A DNA stretch of 64,000 bases from Oscillospiraceae bacterium (GTDB lineage Bacteria; Bacillota; Clostridia; Oscillospirales; Acutalibacteraceae): positions 1 through 64,000 of the forward strand of contig JAQXVY010000012.1 of NCBI GenBank assembly GCA_029225165.1. Direction: 5' to 3'. Numbering within the stretch: position 1 is the stretch's first letter; every line of letters begins with the position of its first letter. The notes under the pieces were generated by a model that saw only the letters and a list, made by a program, of their open reading frames with translations, was not told the origin of the DNA and searched no databases. This document shows, piece after piece, positions 28,809 to 37,314 of the stretch. The translations under genes were made by a program, and so were the position numbers.

Positions 28809-31151
28809 TTAATATGTTGTTGTTTGAGAAGCGGTAGTCTGTCCGATATAGAATACGGAACCTACAGGGAGACTGCTCACTTTACCTACAACATACTTTT
28901 GAACAAGTGTTGCGTCACTGATGTCTATATATCCGTCGGCATTTACATCTGCGGCAATCCTTTGAATTTCACTAAAAGTAATGTGACTGCTGATGAATTT
29001 TTGGATTGCGGAAACATCACGAATGTCAATTTTTTTGTCAAGGTTCACATCACCATACGAGTATTCTTCTCCCACTGTTGTTGGGTTAGTCTGTGAAACT
29101 GTAGTGTATGTTGTTGGTTTTGTTCCGCTTGTTGTAACTATTGGGTCGGTTGACACTTCAACATCCTCGTCCATAGTTGTGGCGTCAACCCACTGTCCTG
29201 TGCCGTTATCAAACACAACCGTACCGGTCTGAATGGTCATATCATCAGTTTTGGTACTGCCGTTATTGAAAATAATATTTGTTTCGTTTGACGGAACTGT
29301 AAACTTGTAAAGGTCATAACCGCCGAAGGTATCAACCTTTGTCATTGCAGAGCCGGGCCAAGCTGTGGCTCCGTCACGGCCTGTTTGCCAGCTGTAACAA
29401 TTCTGTGTGCTCCAAGATGCAGTATTCCAAAGATATACTGTGTTTTTATTGGAGAAATCGATTACCCTCACAGCTAACGGGTCAACCTTTTTAAATGTAT
29501 AGGATGTTTCGGTTGTACCGTTTTCACCTGTTGCTGTCAGCTTTAAGGTGATTGTAGAACCGTAGCTTACACCCTCGCCGATTGTAATTGTCTTTGTGCC
29601 TGTGTAGGTCTGAACAGCACCGTTATCAATCTGATATGTACCTGATGTGGCATTTTCAAGACCAAGTGTAAGGGTAAGGGTTTCGCTCTTAAATGTACCG
29701 CCTGCCTGAGAAATTGTGTTAAATGCTGAAAGTGTGGGATTGTAGATTACTGCAATACCTGTTGAGCCGATTGTACCTGAAATGGTGCTTGGTGTAACAG
29801 TCCATTTACTGCCTGTAATCTCGTCAATATATACACCCGGCTTTGTGGTGCCTCCCGCATTTGTAACTGTTACCTGTCCGCTGCCACTACCCTTTACAAT
29901 AACAGCACCTTCTTCACGACAAACAACACCGCAGTTGTTGGAATTAACATAACTATCCTTTTGACCCACCATTGCATTGTGGAAGTGGTTTACTGCCGCA
30001 ACCTCAGGACTTGTAAAGTGTGTGCTACCCTTTTTACCCGCCTTTATGTTCTCTTTATCGTGTGTTGAAGGACGGGAAAAGTAAAGTGCTGTTGCACCGC
30101 TGCGGGCTGCTGCAATGGCATATGCTCTGTCAATATTATTTTGGCTTATGTTCCAGGAGTATCCAAAGTCGCTGTTATTTGACCAGTTATCATGGCTTTC
30201 TGCCCAATATACAAGCTTGTCGGCACTTACACCTCTTACAGCCCAGTTACCTTTGGTGCTTGGAGCATTGCCTGAATCAAAAGCAATTCTGTTGTCGTAA
30301 CTATAACCACTGTCGGTTACGGAAATATAGTCTGTATATTCCTTCATCAGTTCCTCGTTGCCGGTTTCTCTGTCGTCAGGACCGCCCAATATTTCGCCAT
30401 AGTAGAAAAGGCTTTTGTCACTTGTAACAACAGACCAGAAGTCATCTCCCTCACTTGGAAGTCCGATATGCTTTGCAGCGTCAAAACGCATACCGTCAAC
30501 GCCCAAACTCTTTAATTCATCAATATAGTTTTTAACGCACTGCTGAACATAGGAGTTCTCTGTTGCAATGTCCTGCATACCAATGTCACCGTGGGTTACC
30601 TGGAATCTGTCTTTCCAATTGCCTACAGAACCATTGTGGTGCCAGTACTGGCTTGGTTTAAGGTCTTCAACAATGTTGTAGTGGTCACCCTGAAGGTGGT
30701 TAGCAACAACATCCACAACAACCTTGATTCCGTACTTGTGGGCTTCTGTACACAAATCCCTTAACTGTTCCTTAGTTCCGAGGTCGTTTGTGCCAACATA
30801 AAATCCACGAGGCTGATACAACCAGTACCATGTGCCGGAGTTGTTGTTAGCCTGAGCAGGAGAAGTCTGCACAGCAGTAAAGCCTGCCTCGGCAATATTT
30901 TTTAGCTCTGCCTTAATGTCGGTATATTTCCAGTTAAAGCAATGAAGCATTGTTCCGTCCTGAATATTATCCTGTAAGCCGTACTGATTTGCAGAAGAAG
31001 AAGTTTCTGTGATATTTGCCTTGCTGTCCTCAACATCTGTTGTAACAGCAGAAACAACAGGAATTGAAAAGGCTGTCAGCAATACTGTGATTGAAAGTAA
31101 AACGCTGGTAATTCTTTTGTTACATTTCATAATTTTCTTTGTTAATTTCAT
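28809..31151 (-). CDS. Secreted alpha-amylase (GH13) with starch-binding module and dockerin
   Basis: This 780-residue secreted enzyme should hydrolyse alpha-1,4 bonds of starch. A signal peptide (about 1-35) precedes the GH13 domain with DVVANH (147-152), nucleophile Asp224 in GMRFDAAKH, acid Glu253 in YGEI and Asp321 in SHDNW. Beta-rich modules follow; about 563-657 resembles CBM26 (VYLWNTASW, AWPGSAM, IIFNNGSTK). A Thr-rich linker leads to a dockerin at about 699-762, with two canonical calcium loops (DVNLDKKIDIRD and DVNADGYIDISD). The protein stops in a second Thr-rich linker because a further module has been lost through a stop codon. The dockerin implies attachment to a scaffoldin, as in amylosomes. 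Confidence 0.93.
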   Translation of the reverse strand: MKLTKKIMKCNKRITSVLLSITVLLTAFSIPVVSAVTTDVEDSKANITETSSSANQYGLQDNIQDGTMLHCFNWKYTDIKAELKNIAEAGFTAVQTSPAQANNNSGTWYWLYQPRGFYVGTNDLGTKEQLRDLCTEAHKYGIKVVVDVVANHLQGDHYNIVEDLKPSQYWHHNGSVGNWKDRFQVTHGDIGMQDIATENSYVQQCVKNYIDELKSLGVDGMRFDAAKHIGLPSEGDDFWSVVTSDKSLFYYGEILGGPDDRETGNEELMKEYTDYISVTDSGYSYDNRIAFDSGNAPSTKGNWAVRGVSADKLVYWAESHDNWSNNSDFGYSWNISQNNIDRAYAIAAARSGATALYFSRPSTHDKENIKAGKKGSTHFTSPEVAAVNHFHNAMVGQKDSYVNSNNCGVVCREEGAVIVKGSGSGQVTVTNAGGTTKPGVYIDEITGSKWTVTPSTISGTIGSTGIAVIYNPTLSAFNTISQAGGTFKSETLTLTLGLENATSGTYQIDNGAVQTYTGTKTITIGEGVSYGSTITLKLTATGENGTTETSYTFKKVDPLAVRVIDFSNKNTVYLWNTASWSTQNCYSWQTGRDGATAWPGSAMTKVDTFGGYDLYKFTVPSNETNIIFNNGSTKTDDMTIQTGTVVFDNGTGQWVDATTMDEDVEVSTDPIVTTSGTKPTTYTTVSQTNPTTVGEEYSYGDVNLDKKIDIRDVSAIQKFISSHITFSEIQRIAADVNADGYIDISDATLVQKYVVGKVSSLPVGSVFYIGQTTASQTTTY

Positions 31152-31248
31152 AAAATCCTCCGAATTTTTCTAAATATACAAATTCCTTTTAGTGTTCCGT
31201 AACAATTTCTTATGGCCATCACCCCGTTCACAAATTTCGTCAAGTACA

Positions 31249-31276
31249 TTGTACACTTTTCTGTTTACCTGTACAA
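31249..31276. promoter_or_regulatory. Inverted repeat in the amylase leader
   Basis: TTGTACA (31249-31255) and TGTACAA (31270-31276) form a 7-bp inverted repeat with a 14-base spacer. The arms resemble those of the inverted repeat at 31330-31346, so both may be sites for one regulator. Confidence 0.35.
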
Positions 31277-31329
31277 GAGAAATAAAAGCATTAAACTTTT
31301 ATTACAGCATAGAATTTTGTTTCCATATT

Positions 31330-31382
31330 TTGTGCACTTTGCACAAGTATAATTATAACAGTGTTATATTAAGGTTAATCAA
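31330..31382 (-). promoter_or_regulatory. Candidate amylase promoter and operator
   Basis: On the minus strand TATAAT (31352-31357) lies 19 bases after TTGATT (31377-31382), a usable though loosely spaced promoter about 200 bases upstream of the amylase start. A perfect inverted repeat TTGTGCA-CTT-TGCACAA (31330-31346) overlaps the expected transcription start, where a repressor would act. Confidence 0.5.
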
Positions 31383-31465
31383 AGGTGAACAAAAGCCCGA
31401 TGTATAGTGGTTTTTTCGAATTTATTGTTTAGGGCAAAAAGCAATTTTTACTATCTCCTGACTCG

Positions 31466-31494
31466 TTGTGAAAGAGATTGTTTTGTGTTATAAT
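31466..31494 (+). promoter_or_regulatory. Sigma-A promoter of the lipid kinase/PAP2 pair
   Basis: TTGTGA (31466-31471), a 17-base spacer and TATAAT (31489-31494) lie about 29 bases upstream of the start codon. Confidence 0.7.
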
Positions 31495-31522
31495 TACATC
31501 AATATAGAATGAGGTAATTGTG

Positions 31523-32431
31523 ATGAAGAAGATTTTGTTAATTTATAACCCTGTATCGGGAAAAGGAGCAATAAAATCAAAGCTTTCATATATAATAGAA
31601 ACCATCTCAAAAGAGGGTATTGTGACGACTATACCAACATCATCAAGAGGTGACGGAACAAAATTTATTGAAAAGTATATAAAGGACTTTGATATGGTTG
31701 TCTGTGCCGGCGGTGACGGTACCTTAAATGAAGTTACAACAGGGTATATGAATGTTGATAAAAAATACAGAAAGCCCTGTGCATACATACCAAGCGGAAC
31801 AGTAAACGACTTTGCAACTTCACTGGGAATTTCAAAAAACATTACCGAATGTGTGGACAGTATTGCCGAAAGCACAATTTTCCCCTATGACATTGGAGAA
31901 TTTAACGGAAAATATTTCAACTATATTGCAGGCTTTGGAGCTTTTACTCAGGTTGCCTACACCACATCACAAAACTTTAAAAATATACTTGGTAAAACCG
32001 CCTATGTACTTGAGGCAATTAAGAGTCTGCCTAAGATAAAGGGAATTGATGTCACAATTCAAACAGAAAAGGGCGAAATTAAGGGAAACTTTATTTACGG
32101 AATGATATGCAACACTTTTTCTGTTGGTGGTATTATTAAAATCGGAAAAGATGTTGTTGCACTTGATGACGGAAAGTTTGAGGCGGTTTTCGTTAAAAAA
32201 CCAAACAACCTTATTGAACTTCAGGAAACAATCAACGACGCACTTGCAAGCAAGCTAAACAGCAAGCACTTCGTTTATGCAAGGAGCAACAGATTTAGAA
32301 TTGAAGGCAAAAACGAAATTGAGTGGACTCTTGACGGTGAATACGGCGGTAAGTATAAAACTGCAAATATAGTCGATCACGAAAGAGCAATAGACTTTTT
32401 AAGACCAAATGACAAAAAGCAGGGTGATTAA
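31523..32431 (+). CDS. Diacylglycerol kinase family lipid kinase (YegS/DgkB-like)
   Basis: This 302-residue cytosolic, membrane-associating kinase should phosphorylate diacylglycerol or a related lipid. The N-terminal catalytic domain shows LIYNPVSGKG, the glycine-rich CAGGDGTLNEV and IPSGTVNDFA, and the C-terminal half has the family's DDGKFEAV. The frame opens with a GTG at 31520, but GAGG spacing favours the next codon, ATG at 31523. Its end overlaps the PAP2 phosphatase gene; together they could recycle phosphatidate, diacylglycerol or undecaprenyl lipids. Confidence 0.9.
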   Translation: MKKILLIYNPVSGKGAIKSKLSYIIETISKEGIVTTIPTSSRGDGTKFIEKYIKDFDMVVCAGGDGTLNEVTTGYMNVDKKYRKPCAYIPSGTVNDFATSLGISKNITECVDSIAESTIFPYDIGEFNGKYFNYIAGFGAFTQVAYTTSQNFKNILGKTAYVLEAIKSLPKIKGIDVTIQTEKGEIKGNFIYGMICNTFSVGGIIKIGKDVVALDDGKFEAVFVKKPNNLIELQETINDALASKLNSKHFVYARSNRFRIEGKNEIEWTLDGEYGGKYKTANIVDHERAIDFLRPNDKKQGD

Positions 32432-32927
32432 AATTAAGGAAAAACAATTTATCAAAACAACAACTGCAATCAAAAATAATAAGACACTATATAATGTAAT
32501 AAAATTTCTTTACAAAATTTTACCACTTGTTTTGTTCTTGGGGTATCCAATAATGGTAATTTACCTTGTTGCAATATGGGATTTGCGTTTTATTAAGGTT
32601 TTGACCATACCGGCAGTAACATTTTTGGCGGTGACAGTAATGCGAATTCTCATAAACCGTCCAAGACCATATGAGAAATACTCCTTCACTCCTGTTTTCC
32701 CAAAGGACACCAAGGGAAAAAGCTTTCCCTCACGACACACAGCCAGCGCATTTATAATTTCCTATGCCTTTCTATATATAAATCCTGTTTTAGGTATAAT
32801 CAGCATGGTAATTTCTGCTTTTCTGTCACTTTTACGACCTGTTGTGGGGGTTCACTATGTTTCTGATGTTTTGGGAGGTTTTTTAGTCAGCTCTGTGTTG
32901 GGCATTGTTTTTTTCTTTATTATATAG
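32409..32927 (+). CDS. PAP2 family membrane phosphatase
   Basis: A 172-residue membrane protein with about five hydrophobic segments and the three PAP2 motifs: the KxxxxxxRP-like RPRPYE, PSRHTASA and RPVVGVHYVSDVLGG. The family dephosphorylates phosphatidate, phosphatidylglycerol phosphate or undecaprenyl pyrophosphate; the substrate is not determined by sequence. It overlaps the upstream lipid kinase by 23 bases, suggesting coupling. The start is uncertain, with a poor ribosome binding site. Confidence 0.9.
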   Translation: MTKSRVIKIKEKQFIKTTTAIKNNKTLYNVIKFLYKILPLVLFLGYPIMVIYLVAIWDLRFIKVLTIPAVTFLAVTVMRILINRPRPYEKYSFTPVFPKDTKGKSFPSRHTASAFIISYAFLYINPVLGIISMVISAFLSLLRPVVGVHYVSDVLGGFLVSSVLGIVFFFII

Positions 32928-32945
32928 TATGTATCAAAAATATTC

Positions 32946-32980
32946 GCCGAGTAACCAAAAGTTGCTCGGCTTATTCTTTT
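32946..32980 (+). terminator. Terminator after the PAP2 gene
   Basis: GCCGAG..AC / GT..CTCGGC forms an interrupted stem followed by TTATTCTTTT. Confidence 0.7.
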
Positions 32981-33167
32981 GTATAAAATACCGCCTAATA
33001 AAATCTACATATAATTTTACACATAATATAATAGGCAAATAATAAATTTACTTTCTTTTTTGCCAAGATTATTTGCTTGTTTTTAAAATTTTACGCCGTA
33101 ATTTTGATTGTTTTTGATTTATTTTGAATTTTTTTGAAAAAAATTAATAAAAAATAACTAATTTCTA

Positions 33168-33195
33168 TTGACAGGAGTATTTTTTTGTGTATAAT
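33168..33195 (+). promoter_or_regulatory. Promoter of the fruR-fruK-fruA operon
   Basis: TTGACA (33168-33173), a 16-base spacer and TATAAT (33190-33195) lie 22 bases before the fruR start. Confidence 0.8.
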
Positions 33196-33217
33196 TTAAA
33201 GCACAGAAGGTGATTAG

Positions 33218-33976
33218 ATGCTTACCGAAGAAAGATTTAACGCAATACTTTCTATTTTAGAGGGTAAAAAGGCAGTTACCGTACAGGAGCTTGCCTCACT
33301 GCTGGAAATTTCGGAATCAACTGTTCGCAGAGATTTAAACACATTGAGCAATCAGGGACGACTGAACAAGGTTCACGGAGGTGCTACCGCCAAAAAAAGT
33401 GATAGCGGAGTAATCAGCACCGAGGAGGACATTAAAACTAAGTCAACACACCATATGACGGAAAAGGAGCTTATCGGCAAATACGCCTCAACCCTTATCC
33501 GCAATGACGACTTTGTTTTTATTGACGCAGGTACAACCACAGAAAAGCTGATTAACTTTATTCCAATCACATCAAAGGCAACATTTGTAACAAACGGCAT
33601 TGTTCACGCAAAAAAGTTGATTTACAAAGGACTTAGAGCGTTTGTAATCGGCGGAGAGCTAAAGCTTACAACCGAGGCTATTGTAGGTGTTACAGCAGTT
33701 GAAAATCTTGGAAAGTATAATTTCACAAAATGTTTTTTGGGAGCAAATGGAATTGACAAAAGCCGTGGTCTTACCACACCTGACATTGACGAGGCAATAC
33801 TGAAAAACAAGGCATACGAAAACAGTTACATTACATATGTTCTTGCAGACAGCAGTAAGTTCAACAGAGTTTTTGCTGTTTCCTTTGGGGCAATGAACAG
33901 AAGCTGCATAATCACAGACAAGTTGTCTGATGAAGAATATAAAAACTATTCCATTGTAAAGGAGGTAGGCGAATGA
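33218..33976 (+). CDS. fruR: DeoR-family transcriptional regulator, probable FruR
   Basis: A 252-residue repressor that probably senses a fructose-derived phosphosugar. The N-terminal DeoR helix-turn-helix shows VQELASLLEISESTVRRDLNTLS followed by GRLNKVHGGA. The C-terminal sugar-phosphate-binding domain has DAGTTTEKL, VTNGIVHAKKL and IGGELKLTTEAIVG. It is the first gene of fruR-fruK-fruA and its end overlaps fruK by four bases (ATGA), so it is likely autoregulated with the operon. Confidence 0.93.
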   Translation: MLTEERFNAILSILEGKKAVTVQELASLLEISESTVRRDLNTLSNQGRLNKVHGGATAKKSDSGVISTEEDIKTKSTHHMTEKELIGKYASTLIRNDDFVFIDAGTTTEKLINFIPITSKATFVTNGIVHAKKLIYKGLRAFVIGGELKLTTEAIVGVTAVENLGKYNFTKCFLGANGIDKSRGLTTPDIDEAILKNKAYENSYITYVLADSSKFNRVFAVSFGAMNRSCIITDKLSDEEYKNYSIVKEVGE

Positions 33977-34875
33977 TTTATACCGTAACATTTAACCCGG
34001 CAATCGACTATGTAGTGGAGCTTGTAAGCTTTAACATTGGCGAAGTTAACCGCACAACAAGGGAATATATGAACCTTGGAGGCAAGGGTGTAAATGTTTC
34101 AAGAGTGCTTACAAATTTGGAAATCCCAAACACTTCCCTTGGATTTATAGCAGGATTCACAGGAGAAGCACTAAGGACAGGACTTGCAGAAATGGGTGTA
34201 AAAACCGATTTTATCAGACTGAAAGAGGGCAACACCAGAATTAATGTTAACATCAAGGGAATATCCGAAACCGACATTAATGCAAGAGGTCCTGAAATTT
34301 CTGATGAGGCTATCGAGGAGCTTTTTGAGAAACTTAACAGCCTTAAGGAGGGTGACATCCTTGTACTTGCCGGCTCAATCCCTGCATCTCTCCCATCTGA
34401 TATGTACGAAAGGATTATGAGTAAGCTATACGGCAAGGGGATAAAGTTTGTTGTTGACGCAACAAAGGATTTACTGCTAAAGTCACTGAAATACGAGCCT
34501 TTCCTAATTAAACCAAACAATCACGAGCTTGGGGAAATTTTTGGAATTCAGCTAAAGAATGATGATGAAATCATCTACTACGCAAGAGAGCTAAAGAAAA
34601 AAGGTGCAAAAAATGTACTTGTTTCTATGGCGGGTGACGGTGCTGTTCTCGTTGACGAAAACAACATTGCTCACAAAATCGGCACACCAAAGGGTAAGGT
34701 TGTAAACTCTGTGGGTGCCGGAGATTCAATGGTGGCAGGCTTTTTGGCAGGTTATCTTGAAAAGGGCGACTATCAACACGCCCTAAGAATGGGAACTGCC
34801 TCAGGCAGTGCATCAGCCTTTTCGGAAGGATTGGCAACAAAACAGGAAGTAATGGATTTACTTACAAAAATCTAA
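33973..34875 (+). CDS. fruK: 1-phosphofructokinase
   Basis: Phosphorylates fructose-1-phosphate, the PTS product, to fructose-1,6-bisphosphate. The 300-residue PfkB-family protein has the N-terminal TVTFNPAIDYVV, the glycine motif NLGGKGVNVSRVL, VLAGSIPASLP and the catalytic NSVGAGDSMVAGFLAG. The setting between fruR and fruA separates it from the tagatose-6-phosphate kinase branch. Confidence 0.96.
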   Translation: MIYTVTFNPAIDYVVELVSFNIGEVNRTTREYMNLGGKGVNVSRVLTNLEIPNTSLGFIAGFTGEALRTGLAEMGVKTDFIRLKEGNTRINVNIKGISETDINARGPEISDEAIEELFEKLNSLKEGDILVLAGSIPASLPSDMYERIMSKLYGKGIKFVVDATKDLLLKSLKYEPFLIKPNNHELGEIFGIQLKNDDEIIYYARELKKKGAKNVLVSMAGDGAVLVDENNIAHKIGTPKGKVVNSVGAGDSMVAGFLAGYLEKGDYQHALRMGTASGSASAFSEGLATKQEVMDLLTKI

Positions 34876-34897
34876 ATTTTATACAGGAGGAAATTTT

Positions 34898-36862
34898 ATG
34901 AGAATCGTTGATTTACTAAAATCGGATTGTATCGAATTAGGCGTAAAGCTAAATTCAAAGTCCGAAGCAATTGACAAGCTTGTAGCCTTGCACGACAAAG
35001 CCGGTAATCTTTTGGATGCTAAGGCTTACAAAGAGGGGATTTTAGCAAGAGAAAAAAGCGGAACAACAGCCATCGGCGAGGGTATTGCTATTCCTCACGC
35101 AAAGAGTGACGCTGTAAAGGCACCTGCACTTGCAGCTGTAACTGTTCCAAGCGGCGTTGACTATGAGGCAATGGACGGAAAGCCATCCGACCTTATCTTT
35201 ATGATAGCAGCACCTAACGACGGTGATGTTCACCTTGAAGTACTTGCAAGACTTATGACAATGCTTATGGACAAGGACTTCAAAAATCAGCTGCTTAACG
35301 CAAAGGACAAAAAGTCATTTATTAACGCTATTGACCGCTTTGAAAAGGTAAAATATCCTGACGAGGCCCCAAAGGCAGATAAAAAGGGCGGTTACAGAAT
35401 TTTGGCTGTTACAGCCTGTCCGACAGGAATTGCCCACACATATATGGCTGCCGAGGCACTTGAAAAGGCAGGTAAAGAGATGAAGCTTCCTCTCAAGGCT
35501 GAAACAAATGGCTCAGGCGGAGCAAAGAATGTACTTACAGCAGAAGAAATTGCAAACTGTGACGGAATTATCGTTGCCGCTGACAAAAATGTTGAAATGG
35601 CAAGATTTGACGGAAAGCCTGTTCTTTCTGTAAAGGTAGCAGACGGTATTCACAAGCCAAAGGAATTGATTGAAAAAATCGAAAGCGGCAGCGTTCCTGT
35701 TTATCACCACCACGGCGGAAAGGCTGAATCCACCTCCGACAGCGGTGAGGGTGCAGGAAGAAAGATTTACAAGCACCTTATGAACGGTGTTTCCCATATG
35801 CTCCCATTTGTTGTAGCCGGCGGTATATTCATTGCAATTGCATTCCTTATTGATACAATCGCAGGTCACGGTGCAACAGGCGGTGGTGACTTTGGTACTA
35901 TTGAACCGGCAGCCGCATTCTTTAAGACTATCGGCGGTCTTGCCTTTAACCTAATGGTTCCAATTCTTGCCGGATTTATCGCAATGAGTATTGCCGACAG
36001 ACCGGGCTTACTTGTTGGTCTTGTAGGCGGTTTCCTTGCAACAAGCGGTGCAACATTTGCAAACCCAACTGCACTTACAGGTGAGGCTGCAGCTGCTGCA
36101 GGCGTTGCAAGTGCAATTCCATCCGGTTTCTTGGGCGGACTTCTTGCAGGTTTTGCAGGCGGTTATATGATGCTCTTAATTGAAAAGCTTTGCGACAAAC
36201 TTCCTAACTCCCTTGAGGGTATCAAGCCTGTACTTATCTACCCACTACTTGGTCTTGGCGGAATCGCAGTAATTATGTGTGCTGTTAACCCTGTAATGGG
36301 CTGGATTAACACAGGTATGTCAGACGCTCTTACAGCAATGAGCCAGGTTGACGGACTTATGGTTCCTCTTTGTGCACTTCTCGCCGGTATGATGGCTATT
36401 GATATGGGCGGTCCTTTCAACAAGGCAGCTTATGTATTTGCATCAGGTATGCTTTCACTACAGACCGAAGCCGCATACGAAATTATGGCAGCAGTTATGA
36501 TTGGCGGTATGGTACCTCCTATTGCAATCGCACTTTCAAACACATTCTTCAAGAACAGATGGACAGCAGAAGAAAGAAAGAACTCAACTGTTAACTACAT
36601 TATGGGTCTTTCATTCATCACAGAGGGTGCAATCCCATATGCAGCAGGTCATCCACTTCAGGTTATTCCATCCTGTATTGTAGGTTCAGCAAGTGCCGGT
36701 GCACTTTCAGCTCTCCTCGGTTGCTCACTTAGAGCACCTCACGGCGGTGTGTTTGTATTTGCAGTTGTTGGCAACTGGTACTGGTACATCCTCGCTCTTG
36801 CAGTTGGTGCAGTAATCGGTATGTTTATGCTTGCATTACTTATGAAGAAAAGGGCAAAATAA
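34898..36862 (+). CDS. fruA: PTS fructose transporter, fused IIA-IIB-IIC
   Basis: Imports fructose and delivers it as fructose-1-phosphate. The 654-residue fusion has IIA at about 1-150 with the phosphorylated His67 in GIAIPHAKS, IIB at about 165-265 with the phosphorylated Cys174 in VTACPTGIAHT, and a membrane IIC domain from about 280 with roughly eight to ten helices. The His-rich linker VYHHHGGK joins IIB and IIC. A strong AGGAGG precedes the ATG. HPr and enzyme I are encoded next, giving a whole phosphorelay. Confidence 0.97.
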   Translation: MRIVDLLKSDCIELGVKLNSKSEAIDKLVALHDKAGNLLDAKAYKEGILAREKSGTTAIGEGIAIPHAKSDAVKAPALAAVTVPSGVDYEAMDGKPSDLIFMIAAPNDGDVHLEVLARLMTMLMDKDFKNQLLNAKDKKSFINAIDRFEKVKYPDEAPKADKKGGYRILAVTACPTGIAHTYMAAEALEKAGKEMKLPLKAETNGSGGAKNVLTAEEIANCDGIIVAADKNVEMARFDGKPVLSVKVADGIHKPKELIEKIESGSVPVYHHHGGKAESTSDSGEGAGRKIYKHLMNGVSHMLPFVVAGGIFIAIAFLIDTIAGHGATGGGDFGTIEPAAAFFKTIGGLAFNLMVPILAGFIAMSIADRPGLLVGLVGGFLATSGATFANPTALTGEAAAAAGVASAIPSGFLGGLLAGFAGGYMMLLIEKLCDKLPNSLEGIKPVLIYPLLGLGGIAVIMCAVNPVMGWINTGMSDALTAMSQVDGLMVPLCALLAGMMAIDMGGPFNKAAYVFASGMLSLQTEAAYEIMAAVMIGGMVPPIAIALSNTFFKNRWTAEERKNSTVNYIMGLSFITEGAIPYAAGHPLQVIPSCIVGSASAGALSALLGCSLRAPHGGVFVFAVVGNWYWYILALAVGAVIGMFMLALLMKKRAK

Positions 36863-36904
36863 ATAAAAAACCACAAAATAACTATTACAAATTCAAATAA
36901 TATA

Positions 36905-36933
36905 TTGATAATAATCCACTAATATTGTATAAT
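36905..36933 (+). promoter_or_regulatory. Sigma-A promoter of ptsH
   Basis: TTGATA (36905-36910), a 17-base spacer and TATAAT (36928-36933) lie 35 bases before the ptsH start. Confidence 0.75.
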
Positions 36934-36968
36934 ATTTGTGATAGATTTGATTCAAAGGAGCAATTAAA

Positions 36969-37232
36969 ATGATATCACAAACATTTACTATTACTAATAG
37001 TCAAGGTTTTCATATGAGACCTGCCGGAACTTTTACCACTGCTATGGGCAAGTACCAAAGCTCCGTAACCGTTGTTAAGGACGGAAACAGAATTGACGGT
37101 AAAAGCATTATGAACCTTATCGCAGCCTGTATTAAGTGCGGTACAGAAATCACACTTGAGATTGACGGTGCTGACGAAGAGGCAGCAATGAAGGAAGCAT
37201 CTCAGCTTATCGAAAGCGGTTTCGGTGAATAA
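36969..37232 (+). CDS. ptsH: Phosphocarrier protein HPr
   Basis: Carries phosphate from enzyme I to the sugar-specific EII proteins. The 87-residue protein has the active His15 in GFHMRPAG and the regulatory Ser46 in GKSIMNL, the site that HPr kinase uses in Firmicutes carbon control. It has its own promoter and AAAGGAG. It lies 82 bases before ptsI and 107 bases after fruA. Confidence 0.96.
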   Translation: MISQTFTITNSQGFHMRPAGTFTTAMGKYQSSVTVVKDGNRIDGKSIMNLIAACIKCGTEITLEIDGADEEAAMKEASQLIESGFGE

Positions 37233-37314
37233 CAAATAAATTATTAGTTTAGTTATCAAAACAGGAGGATTATTCAGGTAATAATTCTCCTGTTCTCCAT
37301 ATTGAGGTGAAAAT

